33,440 nucleotides of DNA from an uncultured Candidatus Nitrosopumilus sp. (GCA_905612275.1 CAJQRM010000034.1:1-33440), one strand, 5' to 3'. Positions 23,738-33,139 are shown, counted from the stretch's first letter. Numbers and translations are program-made. The notes: generated by a model from the sequence alone, not told the origin.

Positions 23738-24616
23738 ATGACAAACGACGATATCGAAATAATCGGTAAACACGTCAAAGACATGTACGGAACATTCATG
23801 GGTAAAGTCGTAGGAACACTCACTGAAATTGACGGTAGTATTCAATCCGTTGGTATTGATTGCGGTTCTCAAGGATTACAGCAAATCCAATATGAGCAAC
23901 TTGTAGTTCAAGGTGAAACTGTAATCTTCATTCCTAAATGGAGACTCGACTCTCAAAGACTCATTCGTGAAAAACAACTCACTCTACGTCGTCTAGGAGC
24001 ATTGATGGATATTGTTTCAGAAAATGATGATATGAAAGCAGACGCTGAAATCATTCATGAAAAATACAAATCCAAACTTGCATCATTAGATGAAATGGAA
24101 TGTGAAATCAAATCTAAACTTGAAGAAAGATTGATTGAGTTAGATACACAAATGAGATCTGCAAAAATGTTATCGTTTGATGCCAAAGTACAATTCAAAA
24201 GTAATGAAATCTCTGAGGCAACATTTGAAACTGTGAAATCATGCACAACTGAGGTACTTAACCATGTGACACATGAACAATCTGAAATTTCAAATGTAAA
24301 GAGTAGAATTACTGACCTTGAATTGGAAGTGCAAAAGATAACAACACTCGCAGAAGTAGATATTCAAGAATCTGCCGTTTCATATCTGGAGACAAATGAA
24401 CCACAACAAGTAGTTCAAACAATACTTCCAGAAGCACCAACACAACCAATCGTAATACCTTCAGAACCAATTGAAGCTCAAGTATCCCCAATACCTGAAC
24501 CTCCAACTGAATCTAAAGTGACTTTTACATTCCCAGACCCACCTCAACAGGTGAAATCAGAAACATCTAAAGACGACAACGATAATGATTGGTTAGCTAG
24601 AATGGAAGCACAATAA
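23738..24616 (+). CDS. cdvA: Cell division protein CdvA
   Basis: This 292-residue protein starts the archaeal ESCRT-III division system by binding DNA/membrane and recruiting CdvB. The N-terminal PRC-barrel domain (about 1-70) includes VVGTLTEIDGSIQSVGID and VIFIPKWRLDSQRL. Long coiled coil covers about 75-225. A Pro-rich linker (PEAPTQPIVIPSEPIEAQVS) leads to a C-terminal conserved peptide, VTFTFPDPPQQ and the acidic end DNDWLARMEAQ, the expected ESCRT-III contact. It is not next to cdvB, as is usual in ammonia oxidisers. Codon choice is richer in C-ending codons than its neighbours, suggesting high expression. The start is ATG 23738, not the upstream TTG, on homology and TATA spacing. Confidence 0.92.
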   Translation: MTNDDIEIIGKHVKDMYGTFMGKVVGTLTEIDGSIQSVGIDCGSQGLQQIQYEQLVVQGETVIFIPKWRLDSQRLIREKQLTLRRLGALMDIVSENDDMKADAEIIHEKYKSKLASLDEMECEIKSKLEERLIELDTQMRSAKMLSFDAKVQFKSNEISEATFETVKSCTTEVLNHVTHEQSEISNVKSRITDLELEVQKITTLAEVDIQESAVSYLETNEPQQVVQTILPEAPTQPIVIPSEPIEAQVSPIPEPPTESKVTFTFPDPPQQVKSETSKDDNDNDWLARMEAQ

Positions 24617-24671
24617 TTTTTTTAATTTATTTTTTTAACACTTAGAAAGATCTAACTTCATACACTTTTTG

Positions 24672-26570
24672 ATGTCGGAAAAATATGCCATTGGACTTGG
24701 TAACAATGATGTAACTTTACGAAAAAAAGCAGATTCTGATTTTGTATCTTTCTGGGATGAACAGGCTCATAATTTAACTTGGTTTTCCCCTTGGAATCAT
24801 ACTCTTGATTGGAAACCTCCTTTTGCCAAATGGTTTGTTGGAGGCACAATTAACGCCTCATACAATGCTCTTGATATTCATCAAAACACAAAATCTGATA
24901 AAGTTGCAATTTTGTGGGAAGGTGAAAATGGTGATTCTAAAACATATACCTATGGTGAATTATCTCTTGAAGTTCAAAAATTTGCCAATGTCTTAAAATC
25001 ACTTGGAGTGAAAAAAGGAGATAGGGTTACTATCTATCTCCCAATGGTTCCTGAATTACCAATTGCAATGCTTTCTTGTGCAAGAATTGGTGCTATCCAT
25101 ACTGTTGTGTTTTCTGGATTTAGTGCTGCATCTATTAAAGATAGGATTGAAGATTCTAAATCTAAAATCATAATAACAGCTGATGGTGGTTATCGGAGAG
25201 GAAAAATTGTCAAACTTAAAGAAGTAATTGATGATGCAATTAAGGATTTTAAATTTGTTGAATACGTCGTTGTTTTAGAAAGAACAAAAAATAAAATTTC
25301 TCTTTCTTCTAAGGACAAACTATGGAAAGATTTGATGGAAACTGTTTCTAATTCTTGTGATGCTGAAAAATTATCCAGTGATCATCCTCTTTACATTTTA
25401 TACACTTCTGGAACTACTGGAAAACCTAAAGGTGTTTTACATGGAACTGGTGGATATCTCACTCATATTTATTCAACTTTTAAATGGGCATTTGACATTA
25501 AAGATTCGGATGTATTTTTTTGTACTGCTGATATTGGTTGGGTAACTGGACATAGCTATGTTGTCTATGCACCTCTTCTTCATGGCGCAACTCAAATAAT
25601 GTATGAAGGTGCACCTGATTTTCCTGATATGTCTAGAATATGGAATCTTTTACAAAAATATCGTGTTTCTATTTTCTATACTACTCCAACTGCCCTTAGA
25701 ATGTTTATGAAATTTGGTGATGATATTCCAAATTCATTTGATCTTTCTTCTTTACGTTTACTTGGAACTGTTGGCGAACCAATTAACCCTGAAGTTTGGA
25801 AATGGTACTACAAAATTATTGGAAAAGAAAAATGTCCTATAATTGATACTTGGTGGCAAACCGAAACTGGTGGTATGATGATCTCTCCTTTGCCAGGACT
25901 AGAAACAATTCCCTTGAAGCCTGGTTCTGCAACTTTACCCATTCCAGGTACTGCTATTTCTGTAGTTGATGAATTTGGAACTGAAGTTTCTCCTAACACT
26001 AAGGGGTATCTAATTATTAAAAATCCTTGGCCCGGTATGCTTTTGACATTATGGGGCGATGATGAGAAATACAAAACTGTCTATTGGTCAAAATATCCTG
26101 ATTGCTACTATTCTGGTGATTATGCTCTAAAGGATGACGATGGATATTTGTGGTTACTTGGACGTGCTGATGATGTTTTAAAAATTGCAGGTCATAGAAT
26201 TGGAACTGCTGAACTTGAAAGTTGTATTGTATCTAATGATGATGTTGCAGAATCTGCTGTATGTGGAATTCCTGATGACATTAAAGGTGAGGTAATTATA
26301 GCATTTGTTGTTTTAAAAGATGGAATCACAACTGACAAAAATATTTTAGAAAAAAATCTTTATGCCCAAATTCGAAACGATATTGGAGCTATTGCTTCTC
26401 CTAAGCAAATTTATTTTGTTTCAAAACTTCCAAAAACACGTAGTGGAAAAATCATGCGACGATTACTGAAATCTATTGGCAATGGTGAAAAAATTGGTGA
26501 TACTAGTACTTTAGATGATGTTTCTGCTGTAACTGAAATTCAAAGTATTGTTCAAGAAAAATCTAAATAA
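24672..26570 (+). CDS. acs: Acetyl-CoA synthetase (AMP-forming)
   Basis: The 632-residue ANL-superfamily ligase makes acetyl-CoA (or a similar short acyl-CoA) from acid, ATP and CoA. The P-loop is [11 protein letters not shown] (244-254). The acyl-pocket region contains [10 protein letters not shown] (392-401), and the hinge is [23 protein letters not shown]. The catalytic, usually regulated Lys593 lies in [14 protein letters not shown] 24672 is used; the TTG just before it is not needed. Acyl preference cannot be fixed from the sequence, so propionate or 3-hydroxypropionate is possible. In ammonia oxidisers acetyl-CoA is the substrate of the 3-HP/4-HB cycle, so this may recover acetate. It converges with the PAS gene, 1 nt between stops. 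Confidence 0.9.
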   Translation: MSEKYAIGLGNNDVTLRKKADSDFVSFWDEQAHNLTWFSPWNHTLDWKPPFAKWFVGGTINASYNALDIHQNTKSDKVAILWEGENGDSKTYTYGELSLEVQKFANVLKSLGVKKGDRVTIYLPMVPELPIAMLSCARIGAIHTVVFSGFSAASIKDRIEDSKSKIIITADGGYRRGKIVKLKEVIDDAIKDFKFVEYVVVLERTKNKISLSSKDKLWKDLMETVSNSCDAEKLSSDHPLYILYTSGTTGKPKGVLHGTGGYLTHIYSTFKWAFDIKDSDVFFCTADIGWVTGHSYVVYAPLLHGATQIMYEGAPDFPDMSRIWNLLQKYRVSIFYTTPTALRMFMKFGDDIPNSFDLSSLRLLGTVGEPINPEVWKWYYKIIGKEKCPIIDTWWQTETGGMMISPLPGLETIPLKPGSATLPIPGTAISVVDEFGTEVSPNTKGYLIIKNPWPGMLLTLWGDDEKYKTVYWSKYPDCYYSGDYALKDDDGYLWLLGRADDVLKIAGHRIGTAELESCIVSNDDVAESAVCGIPDDIKGEVIIAFVVLKDGITTDKNILEKNLYAQIRNDIGAIASPKQIYFVSKLPKTRSGKIMRRLLKSIGNGEKIGDTSTLDDVSAVTEIQSIVQEKSK

Positions 26571-26571
26571 T

Positions 26572-27099
26572 TTATTTTAATTTTTTTAAATTAATTTCAG
26601 ACAACATTTGAAACATTTCTTTTAATCCATTATATTCTGATTTTGAATCTTTGTCTAATTGATCATATTCTTTCTCTTTGATTTCCTCTAATTTTTGATT
26701 TGATTCTTTAAAAAATTCTTCATATTTTTCTATATGTTTGTCACTCATTTCTGTTAAATTAAAAATTACAGTATTACTTCCAATCAAATTTTTATTTTCA
26801 TCATAAAGACTAGTTGCTTGTAATGATCCTAAAAATGTGCTTTTATCTTGTCTGATGAATGTAATTTTTCTATCTGTTACTTTACCTGTTTCAAACCATA
26901 TTTTTAGAGAATTATTCATTGATTCCCATGATTCTTTTGGTACGTGCTCAAAAATTGCTTTGCCTAAAATTTCTGATTTGGCATATCCTAAGTTTGCTGC
27001 ATATGTGGAATTACAGTCTAAAATCATGCCTATGGAATTAATTCTCCTCCACATTATTGGTGCATCTTTTAGTGTTTTTCTTGCTTCAGTTTGAGGCAT
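26572..27099 (-). CDS. PAS-domain protein without an output domain
   Basis: This is a 175-residue soluble protein. The PAS fold spans about 10-125 (strand IMWRRINSIGMILDCNSTY, helix ANLGYAKSEILGKAIFEHVP, then the sheet DRKITFIRQDKSTFLGSL and NTVIFNLTEMS, in parts). A charged helical tail follows (about 125-170, EKYEEFFKESNQKLEEIKEKE), probably coiled coil. No kinase or HTH is present, so it would signal through a partner; no ligand can be named. It follows fen by 40 nt on the same strand and could be read through from it. Confidence 0.82.
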   Translation of the reverse strand: MPQTEARKTLKDAPIMWRRINSIGMILDCNSTYAANLGYAKSEILGKAIFEHVPKESWESMNNSLKIWFETGKVTDRKITFIRQDKSTFLGSLQATSLYDENKNLIGSNTVIFNLTEMSDKHIEKYEEFFKESNQKLEEIKEKEYDQLDKDSKSEYNGLKEMFQMLSEINLKKLK

Positions 27100-27139
27100 T
27101 TCTCAAATTGAACTAACTAGTTATTAAATTGAAATATTA

Positions 27140-28162
27140 TTAAAACCACTGATCTAAATTTTGACTTTTTTTCTCAAGTGCTTTTTTTAATCTGTTTAAA
27201 GTTGATTGTATTCTATCTTCTGAAAAACTTCTCTCTTTTACCAAGTAATTCATAATCCCCTCATAGTCTACTTCATTAAAGATTATTTCATCCACATTTG
27301 CAACATCTGGATTTAGAAAAATATTTCTAATTTGTTCAAACTCTATTTTCCCTAATTGTTCTTGAATCTGTGGAATGTCTTCTAATCTCTTGTGTTGTCT
27401 GATTAACTTCATTGCTGTTTTTGGACCGATTCTTTCAAATCCATTTGGATTGAAATCAGTTCCAATTAAAATTCCTACATCAATTAATTCTTCTATTGTC
27501 ATTTTAATTGAATCAAGTGTTTTCTGTGTTTCAATTATTTCTGGAAGAACATCGATGTATGTATTTCTATTTGGAATTTTTCTTCTTCCGCTACTTGTAA
27601 AATTTCTTACTAATTTTTTTGCACCACATAAAACTGAATCATAATCTTGACTTGCAGATGCATATGCTTGCCCTGTATTTGTTAAATGTGCTGCAGTTGC
27701 TTCTCCTTCTGAAGGTGCTTCAATGTATGGTATTCCAAAATATGTTAAAAATTCTTTTGATTCTTTTACCATTCCATCTTTCATGCTAGTTGTCTGTTGT
27801 GCATATTTTCTAGCATCTTCCATATTTCCTTCCGATATTGCTTTCTCATATTTCACTGTGGCATCTTTTTTAATTTGTTTTCTACGCTCAATTTCTGCTG
27901 TTTTTAGAGATGGTGGCTTTCCATCAAAGACATAAACTGGTTTAATACCTAAAGATAAAAAATTAACATTCCTGTAAAGCAGTCCACTAAGATGACTTGT
28001 AATCCTTCCCTCTGTATCTGTTAATTGCAATCCATCTGGACCTCTTATACTTGCTAGAAATTGATAAATTGCATTGTATGCATCAATTGCAATAACTTTA
28101 TTTGAAAATGCTTCTAGTGTTGTTTTCTCTCTTACAACTAAGTCTTTTAGATTTAATCCCAT
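27140..28162 (-). CDS. fen: Flap endonuclease FEN-1
   Basis: The 340-residue structure-specific nuclease removes 5' flaps at Okazaki fragments and in repair. The N-region has GLNLKDLVV and [14 protein letters not shown] (metal-binding Asp). The I-region has [32 protein letters not shown] and the helix-hairpin-helix with [22 protein letters not shown]. The C-terminus carries a PCNA-interacting peptide, QNLDQWF (residues 334-340). Length is normal for archaeal FEN-1. It is likely monocistronic or transcribed with the PAS gene. Confidence 0.95.
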   Translation of the reverse strand: MGLNLKDLVVREKTTLEAFSNKVIAIDAYNAIYQFLASIRGPDGLQLTDTEGRITSHLSGLLYRNVNFLSLGIKPVYVFDGKPPSLKTAEIERRKQIKKDATVKYEKAISEGNMEDARKYAQQTTSMKDGMVKESKEFLTYFGIPYIEAPSEGEATAAHLTNTGQAYASASQDYDSVLCGAKKLVRNFTSSGRRKIPNRNTYIDVLPEIIETQKTLDSIKMTIEELIDVGILIGTDFNPNGFERIGPKTAMKLIRQHKRLEDIPQIQEQLGKIEFEQIRNIFLNPDVANVDEIIFNEVDYEGIMNYLVKERSFSEDRIQSTLNRLKKALEKKSQNLDQWF

Positions 28163-28302
28163 ACTTAATTGATAATTTTATGGTATTTTGTCTTTATCAT
28201 TTAAAGTCGATCTAGTTTTTTTGTTCTTATTTGTCTAATAATTTTTGTTTCCATTAATTCAAGGAAATTAATTTAATATATCTCCACTTTCTAATTATTG
28301 AC

Positions 28303-28572
28303 TTGAAGATTACTAACATTCCTAACAATGTTGAGGAAAAAATATTTGAAATAAAACTTCATTCTGATCAATCTGTTTTTAAAATTATTTCTTATTTCCC
28401 TTTATCTGACTTTGAACGTCAGACTATTACTTCCCTGCTAAATCAACCCAGTTTTTCTGATTTTCATTCTATTTTTGCTGATAATATTACTGATGATGAA
28501 TGGAGTAAAACTAAAAATCAAATAAAAAAGCGATTTCGAAATGAACTTTTTGATATTGATTCCAAATTATAG
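28303..28572 (+). CDS. Hypothetical small protein with TTG start
   Basis: This is an 89-residue soluble protein from TTG 28303; no ATG precedes the conserved-looking sequence. A TATA-like TTTAATATATC (28271-28281) lies at a leaderless distance, which supports the TTG. The sequence looks mixed alpha/beta with a basic C-terminus (KNQIKKRFRNE). No family is recognised. It is divergent from fen, and tRNA-Ser follows 43 nt later. Confidence 0.5.
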   Translation: MKITNIPNNVEEKIFEIKLHSDQSVFKIISYFPLSDFERQTITSLLNQPSFSDFHSIFADNITDDEWSKTKNQIKKRFRNELFDIDSKL

Positions 28573-28615
28573 ATAGAGCCATTAGTATTATTATGAAGTT
28601 TGTTTTAGATCTGAT

Positions 28616-28697
28616 GCCGGGGTAGCCAAGTGGTAAGGCGGCTGTCTCGAAAACAGCTACGTGAAAGCGTGCAGGGGCTCGAATCCCTTTCCCGGCG
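28616..28697 (+). tRNA. tRNA-Ser(CGA)
   Basis: This is a full cloverleaf. The acceptor is GCCGGGG with TCCCGGC (one G-U), the discriminator is G, the D-stem GCC/GGC, and the anticodon stem GCTGT/ACAGC with loop CTCGAAA (anticodon CGA, reads UCG). The long variable arm (ACG/CGT stem) is typical of class II tRNA-Ser. The T-arm is AGGGG/CCCTT with loop CTCGAAT. CCA is not encoded (TCA follows). No intron. No direct repeat of its 3' end, so no sign of an integrated element. Confidence 0.95.
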
Positions 28698-28848
28698 TCA
28701 ATTCAATACTTTGAATCCTGACTAAATTTTTCAATCCAAAAAATGTTTTTTGCTACTTTTGATTTTAGGTTTAGTTTCTGATAAATTTGTGCATGAAAGA
28801 TTTTAAAAAATAAAAAAATAAAGTTAATTTTTAAAATGTAGAATTAAT

Positions 28849-29466
28849 CTATAATCCCATTTCTGATTTAACTTGAGTACACCAATTTTTGACGCGTTCT
28901 TCAGTAAGTTCGCCTTCACTATCCTCATCTACTGGGAGACCACAGAATTTTTCACCATTTTCTGGTTCTGTGATTTCATTGAGATGTGGAATTAAACATC
29001 TTGAAGAAACAAAGTTGTATCCATCAAGTGGTACATATCCAATCATTTTTGCTCCTGCTTTTTCAAAGAATCTATGTAGTTCTTCCATAGCATCGACAAA
29101 ATCTTCGCCATATCCTACAGCATCCCCTAGACCAAATATTGCGACAGGTTTACCCTTGAGGTCTAATTCACCAATTTTTTCTAAGAGTTCATCCCAAATA
29201 GTTCCAGATCTTAGTTCTATAGCTCCAGTATTCCAAGTAGGAATACCACATATTAGACCATTAAGATTTGGAAAATGTTCTAAATCCCCTTCAGCAACAT
29301 CAATAGCATCTGTTATTGAATCCCCGAATTCTTCTTTTATGATTCCACAAACAACTTCTGTTTTACCAGTTTGTGTACCAAAATAAAGCCCGATTCCTGC
29401 TGTTGGTGCGTCAGTTGGTTTTACATCATGTTGACCATTATCGTCATGTGCGTGTGGACCAGCCAT
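28849..29466 (-). CDS. Flavodoxin with His-rich N-terminal extension
   Basis: The 205-residue FMN electron carrier of the long-chain type has the phosphate loop GLYFGTQTGKTE, the FMN-stacking loop GIPTWNTGAIE and FGLGDAVGYGEDFVDAMEEL. It would shuttle low-potential electrons in place of ferredoxin; the redox partner cannot be read. The first 24 residues, with HAHDDNGQH, are not part of the fold and may bind metal. Codon use is richer in G and C than the neighbours, consistent with strong expression. It is divergent from the small gene at 29652 (185-nt gap with TATA-like runs on both strands). Confidence 0.92.
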   Translation of the reverse strand: MAGPHAHDDNGQHDVKPTDAPTAGIGLYFGTQTGKTEVVCGIIKEEFGDSITDAIDVAEGDLEHFPNLNGLICGIPTWNTGAIELRSGTIWDELLEKIGELDLKGKPVAIFGLGDAVGYGEDFVDAMEELHRFFEKAGAKMIGYVPLDGYNFVSSRCLIPHLNEITEPENGEKFCGLPVDEDSEGELTEERVKNWCTQVKSEMGL

Positions 29467-29651
29467 AACGTATGTTAATGGAGATTCTATTTAATTGAAT
29501 TGGTTATTACAAAGATAGATTATACAGACTAATTTCAAATCCCCAGAAGAAAAAACATTAGAAATACGTCAAAGAGGTTATTTCTGAGGACTCCCTTTTA
29601 CTCGGTGTATCAAACATTAAGTTTAAACTTGCTTTATAATCGAAATTAATC

Positions 29652-29837
29652 ATGACTCTAGAAACTCAATCTAAAATTGAACAATCTGATATTACTTCTG
29701 CTGAATTAATTAATTATTTTAGAGAAAAATGTTCTATTTGTGGCCATCATAGAATAATGCATGATAATTTAGGTAAATGTGAAGGAGTAATGAATAAACC
29801 TTGTACTTCTGGTTGTGATAAATTCAATGCAGAATAA
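29652..29837 (+). CDS. Small Cys/His-rich protein
   Basis: This 61-residue protein has a metal-binding pattern CSICGHHRIMH, a further Cys in KCEGVM and PCTSGCDKF at the C-terminus. Six cysteines and three histidines suggest one or two zinc sites. A TATA-like TTTATAATC is about 12-20 nt before the ATG, supporting a leaderless start. I do not recognise the family. Confidence 0.6.
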   Translation: MTLETQSKIEQSDITSAELINYFREKCSICGHHRIMHDNLGKCEGVMNKPCTSGCDKFNAE

Positions 29838-29897
29838 TTTTTTAATAACACTCTTTGTTCTCTAATTCTTTAATAACACTTGAATGTTAATTCACAC

Positions 29898-30548
29898 ATG
29901 CGGGATTTTCACCCTGACGATGATTTGATTTCTCCTGAGGATTATGCTCCTCAAGAAACTCCTGGTGATTTTGATCCTGGTATTCCAAATCAATTACTTG
30001 ATTTTATTTTAAGATCTGGACCTACTGAAGTAGTTGATACTGATCTATTTGCAGTAATGAAAAAGAGACGATCAACTAGAAAATTTTCTGATAAACCTGT
30101 TGAAACTGTAAAAATTGATAAAATTATTGCAGCTGCAGATACTGCACCAACTGCTGGAAACTTTCAAGGATTTGAAATATTTTACATTAAAAGTCCTGAA
30201 AAGAAAAGTTTGTTAGTTAATGCATGTAATCATCAATCTTATGCTGATGCTCCTGTAGTATTGGTTTTCTGCAAAAATCCTTCTAGGGTAAAATTTAATT
30301 TTCCTCCATACATCCTTAGAAAATTTGCAATTCAAGATGCAACTCTTGCAGCAGGATATTCTCAACTTGCAGCACAAGCTTTAGGATTAAGTTCCATTTG
30401 GATTGGAATGTTTGATGAACAAAAAATAATGGATATTCTTCAAACTGATTTAGTTCCGTCGTCTGTATTGTGTATTGGTTATCCCAAACAAACTAAATTC
30501 CCAAAATCTAGACGCAATCTTAAGGATTTAGTTAATGTGGTATGGTAG
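29898..30548 (+). CDS. Nitroreductase-family protein
   Basis: The 216-residue FMN-dependent oxidoreductase has an N-terminal FMN-binding motif KKRRSTRKFSDKPVE, APTAGNFQGFEIFYI, ADAPVVLVFC, the dimer segment DATLAAGYSQLAAQALGLSSIWIG and the final PSSVLCIGYPK. The substrate is not knowable from sequence; nitroreductases reduce quinones, nitro groups, flavins or act in dehalogenation and B12-like ligand synthesis. An upstream TTG at 29880 adds six residues; ATG 29898 is preferred because a TATA-like TTTAATAAC lies 21-29 nt before it. Confidence 0.88.
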   Translation: MRDFHPDDDLISPEDYAPQETPGDFDPGIPNQLLDFILRSGPTEVVDTDLFAVMKKRRSTRKFSDKPVETVKIDKIIAAADTAPTAGNFQGFEIFYIKSPEKKSLLVNACNHQSYADAPVVLVFCKNPSRVKFNFPPYILRKFAIQDATLAAGYSQLAAQALGLSSIWIGMFDEQKIMDILQTDLVPSSVLCIGYPKQTKFPKSRRNLKDLVNVVW

Positions 30549-30599
30549 ACATGCCTAAAATTCTCCATCTTTAAATAATCATTATTATTTCTCTATTCT

Positions 30600-30833
30600 A
30601 TGACTGATGCATACGTGATGTTAAATTGTGAATTGGGTGCTGAAGAGGGGATTATTGAACAATTAAGAGAATTAGAACAGGTTATGGATGTTTTTGAAAC
30701 AATTGGAACTCACGATATGATGGTTAAGCTTCAAGCTGATAATTTTGAAAAAATTAGAGAAATTGTATCTTGGAATATTCAAAAACTTGCCAAAGTTCGT
30801 TCAACTGCAACTTTAATCAAAAAAGATAATTAA
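30600..30833 (+). CDS. Stand-alone Lrp/AsnC ligand-binding (RAM) domain
   Basis: This 77-residue protein is only the C-terminal alpha-beta sensor domain of Lrp/AsnC: AYVMLNCELGAEEGIIEQLR, then DVFETIGTHDMMVKLQAD and ATLIKK. No DNA-binding HTH is present. Such stand-alone domains are known to bind amino acids and to oligomerise, and may modulate full-length Lrp proteins. A TATA-like CTTTAAATAATC lies about 25 nt before the ATG, indicating its own leaderless promoter. Confidence 0.85.
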   Translation: MTDAYVMLNCELGAEEGIIEQLRELEQVMDVFETIGTHDMMVKLQADNFEKIREIVSWNIQKLAKVRSTATLIKKDN

Positions 30834-30883
30834 GTTAATTGTACATTCAATACGCTTAAGTTTAAAATTATTTATGACTGATT

Positions 30884-31096
30884 ATGGATATTTCATCAGC
30901 TAAACTGCCTGCTATTTTGATACTTGTGCTTATCGGGGTTTTGGTCTTGCAGTTTGTTTCTAATGCTGATGATAATTCTCCGATGATTGATTCTGAAACA
31001 TGTGAACTCTATATTCAAGATTCTCAAATCAATACTAAAAAATATCTGAATGAATTTGATCCAAAATGTATAGATTTCAAAAATCTTAACAAATAA
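30884..31096 (+). CDS. Small membrane-anchored protein
   Basis: The 70-residue protein has one N-terminal hydrophobic helix (LPAILILVLIGVLVLQFV, about 7-24), then a polar, two-cysteine extracellular-looking tail (SETCELYIQ, DPKCIDF). It may be a type I or signal-anchored protein; no cleavage site is obvious. The cysteines could form a disulfide outside the membrane. Family unknown. Confidence 0.6.
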   Translation: MDISSAKLPAILILVLIGVLVLQFVSNADDNSPMIDSETCELYIQDSQINTKKYLNEFDPKCIDFKNLNK

Positions 31097-31138
31097 AATT
31101 TTTAATATTTAATTAAGATAAAGTTCTAATCATGTGGT

Positions 31139-31315
31139 ATGAATAGTGATAAAACTGAAATTGATAAACTAATTGATACTATGATTGAAAGTGGAGATGA
31201 ATTAGTTAAGAATTTAAAAACTGTACTGCCTAATTCTCTATCTGAATCAATGGTTATGTTTCATGAATCAAATGTTGAAAATTTAAAAAAAATTAAAGAA
31301 TTTCTTAATGGTTAA
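31139..31315 (+). CDS. Small hypothetical helical protein
   Basis: This is a 58-residue, mostly helical ORF from ATG 31139: DKLIDTMIESGDELVKNLKT, then a helix ending VENLKKIKEFLNG. The heptad-like pattern fits a helical hairpin. No family is recognised. It lies in line with its neighbours on the plus strand and otherwise leaves a 284-nt gap. Confidence 0.5.
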   Translation: MNSDKTEIDKLIDTMIESGDELVKNLKTVLPNSLSESMVMFHESNVENLKKIKEFLNG

Positions 31316-31380
31316 CCTATAATTTTTAATTCATATGATTGCTACTATATCTTTTTTAATGATAATTTGACTTTTTTATT

Positions 31381-31761
31381 GTGATTAGAACTCGAACAAT
31401 TTCTATGACAGTAAATAAAATGGTAGGCGACACATTTGATGCTATTGTTGCACTATTTCCTAAAATTGTACCTGATGCAAAAATCAATTCAGATGGGTGG
31501 TGGTCTTTTATTGGACCGTATGGTAAATCTAAAGTTAAATTTAATCAAAATAAATCTCTGGGAATTCTAGATCATCAATATATTGATGAAGAATCTTCTT
31601 GGAATATCCCGATGCGTATAATCCAAAATGGTAATTTTTCTGAAGTGGTAATTATTTTAACAAAACCTGAACAATTATCTGATTTTCAATTTGATCAACG
31701 TGTATCTAAAATCAACCAAGTTGTAATTTCGATGAAAAAAATTCTTGAATCTAATACATGA
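31381..31761 (+). CDS. SRPBCC-like (START-fold) protein
   Basis: The 126-residue soluble protein resembles short SRPBCC/polyketide-cyclase-like domains: TISMTVNKMVGDTFDAIV, a WWSFIGPYGKSKVKF strand pair, SSWNIPMRIIQNG and a C-terminal helix VSKINQVVISMKKIL. These domains bind hydrophobic ligands; ligand unknown. Start is GTG 31381 or ATG 31405; the shared fold includes the residues before the ATG only in part, so either is possible. A second, unrelated-looking SRPBCC protein lies at 32601-33062. Confidence 0.62.
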   Translation: MIRTRTISMTVNKMVGDTFDAIVALFPKIVPDAKINSDGWWSFIGPYGKSKVKFNQNKSLGILDHQYIDEESSWNIPMRIIQNGNFSEVVIILTKPEQLSDFQFDQRVSKINQVVISMKKILESNT

Positions 31762-31799
31762 TCTCATTAATACTTGTGATTTATTATTATCAGGCATAA

Positions 31800-31982
31800 T
31801 TGATTATTGTGCTTAAATCTAAATTTTGTCATGTTAAATTGAAACAAATGCCATATGATGAGGTCTGTTATCAAAGATTAGAAGATGATAATTCTAACAA
31901 TCAAGAAGAATTGATATCTCTTTCAATGATGTCTGACCCTGATGGTGTATTTGAATCAAATAACAACATAAATTCTACATAA
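31800..31982 (+). CDS. Possible small protein
   Basis: The 60-residue open frame begins TTG 31800 or ATG 31848. The sequence is polar with an acidic, Asn-rich end (NSNNQEELISLSMMSD). No motif or promoter is clear, and start choice is weak. Kept because it fills a gap among same-strand genes. Confidence 0.35.
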   Translation: MIIVLKSKFCHVKLKQMPYDEVCYQRLEDDNSNNQEELISLSMMSDPDGVFESNNNINST

Positions 31983-32002
31983 TCTTAATTTTTTTATCTA
32001 AA

Positions 32003-32227
32003 ATGAAATGCAAGTATTGTGAAAAAATTTTATTAGATGATACTGATCTTGTTTTAAATTATTTTCATCATATTGAAATTAATCACTACGATTCACTTGA
32101 TGATGAGGATAAAATGATGCATGATATTAGAAAAAAATTTTTGAAATCTAAAAAGGACTATGAATTCAAAAAGAAAAATATTGGTGATTCTGATTTAATT
32201 TTTAATACTAAAAATTCTGAAATTTAA
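32003..32227 (+). CDS. Small C2H2-type zinc-finger-like protein
   Basis: This 74-residue protein has MKCKYCEK at the start and HHIEINH after 17 residues, a CxxC-x(n)-HxxxxH pattern that would make one zinc finger. The tail is basic and helical (RKKFLKSKKDYEFKKK). The target (DNA, RNA or protein) is unknown. It converges with the membrane protein gene 5 nt away. Confidence 0.62.
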   Translation: MKCKYCEKILLDDTDLVLNYFHHIEINHYDSLDDEDKMMHDIRKKFLKSKKDYEFKKKNIGDSDLIFNTKNSEI

Positions 32228-32232
32228 TAATC

Positions 32233-32547
32233 TTATTCCTCTTTACCTGGACCTACTGCGTCTTCAGGCTTTATTTTACTGTCCCAGTCTCCTTTGACTC
32301 CTTTGATTAATGAAATTATTCCAGATATGATGAATGCTAAAACTAATCCAAAAAATACTGTTTGATCCATTATTTTGAATGAACAATTGATTTTTGCTGG
32401 CGGCTTGTCGTCAAAATATTCGTAACATGTTCCAAACTCATTTGATTCTAAAGTTGCTGCTTGATATTCATGACCAAATGCACCTAAAATAATAAAACCT
32501 ACAAAAATTAGTGCAATTCCTAAAATTATGAATCGCATATCACTCAT
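32233..32547 (-). CDS. Two-helix membrane protein
   Basis: The 104-residue protein has transmembrane segments at about 4-23 (MRFIILGIALIFVGFIILGA) and 67-85 (FFGLVLAFIISGIISLI), with an extracellular loop between containing two cysteines (TCYEYF, NCSFKI) that could be disulfide-linked, and an acidic tail. No family is recognised; the two cysteines in the loop point to an outward-facing domain. Confidence 0.65.
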   Translation of the reverse strand: MSDMRFIILGIALIFVGFIILGAFGHEYQAATLESNEFGTCYEYFDDKPPAKINCSFKIMDQTVFFGLVLAFIISGIISLIKGVKGDWDSKIKPEDAVGPGKEE

Positions 32548-32600
32548 AATTTTTTTTATGATTTACAGTATTTACATTTTGACCCAAAAAATAACTAATG

Positions 32601-33062
32601 TTATTTTTCTAGTAATATTTTTAAATTTTCTAAGGATGCCTCATAAAATGAACCCATGAACACTAAAAATTCAAGAAATTGTTTTTCAGACATTTTTTGA
32701 CTGTTGAGGTATGATTGCCATGTTAATTCTGTACTATTTTTTGTTTTATTTTTAATTGAAATTGTTGCAACATATGCTCTTAATGGTAGACCTTCTGTGG
32801 CAACATATGTGAAATATTCCCCTTTATTCCATGCAACAATATGCTCTTCTATTTTTGTCCCATCTCCAAATGTGATCAGTCTAATTGCTCCTACACCTTT
32901 TTTGATTTTAGATAGATATTCTGTTTTTTCTACATCCACTAACCATGATGATAATCCTACAATATTGCTAATTTTTCTCCAAACTCTATCTTTTGGTGCA
33001 TTAATTTTGATTGTTTTTTTGACTGTTCCCGTATGAAATGATTTTTTTCCACTTTTTACCAT
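32601..33062 (-). CDS. SRPBCC-family protein
   Basis: The 153-residue protein has the START/Bet v1-like pattern: TIKINAPKDRVWRKISNIVGLSSWLVDVEKTEYL, in segments, then GAIRLITFGDGTKIEEHIVAWN, YVATISIKNK, TELTWQSYL and the long C-terminal helix. Such proteins bind hydrophobic ligands in a cavity; some act as cyclases. No catalytic motif is clear. Start is ATG 33062; the first residues are basic and may be an extension. Confidence 0.8.
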   Translation of the reverse strand: MVKSGKKSFHTGTVKKTIKINAPKDRVWRKISNIVGLSSWLVDVEKTEYLSKIKKGVGAIRLITFGDGTKIEEHIVAWNKGEYFTYVATEGLPLRAYVATISIKNKTKNSTELTWQSYLNSQKMSEKQFLEFLVFMGSFYEASLENLKILLEK

Positions 33063-33139
33063 ATGTTTCTGCCATAATCATTGAATTTTAATTTTTAATT
33101 AAAGAATCATTTTTAATCCCTTTAGGATAATACTATCAA

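Noticed and set aside
28616-28697. tRNA-Ser as an integration site
   Set aside because: No duplicated 3' tRNA end and no integrase or phage-like genes nearby.
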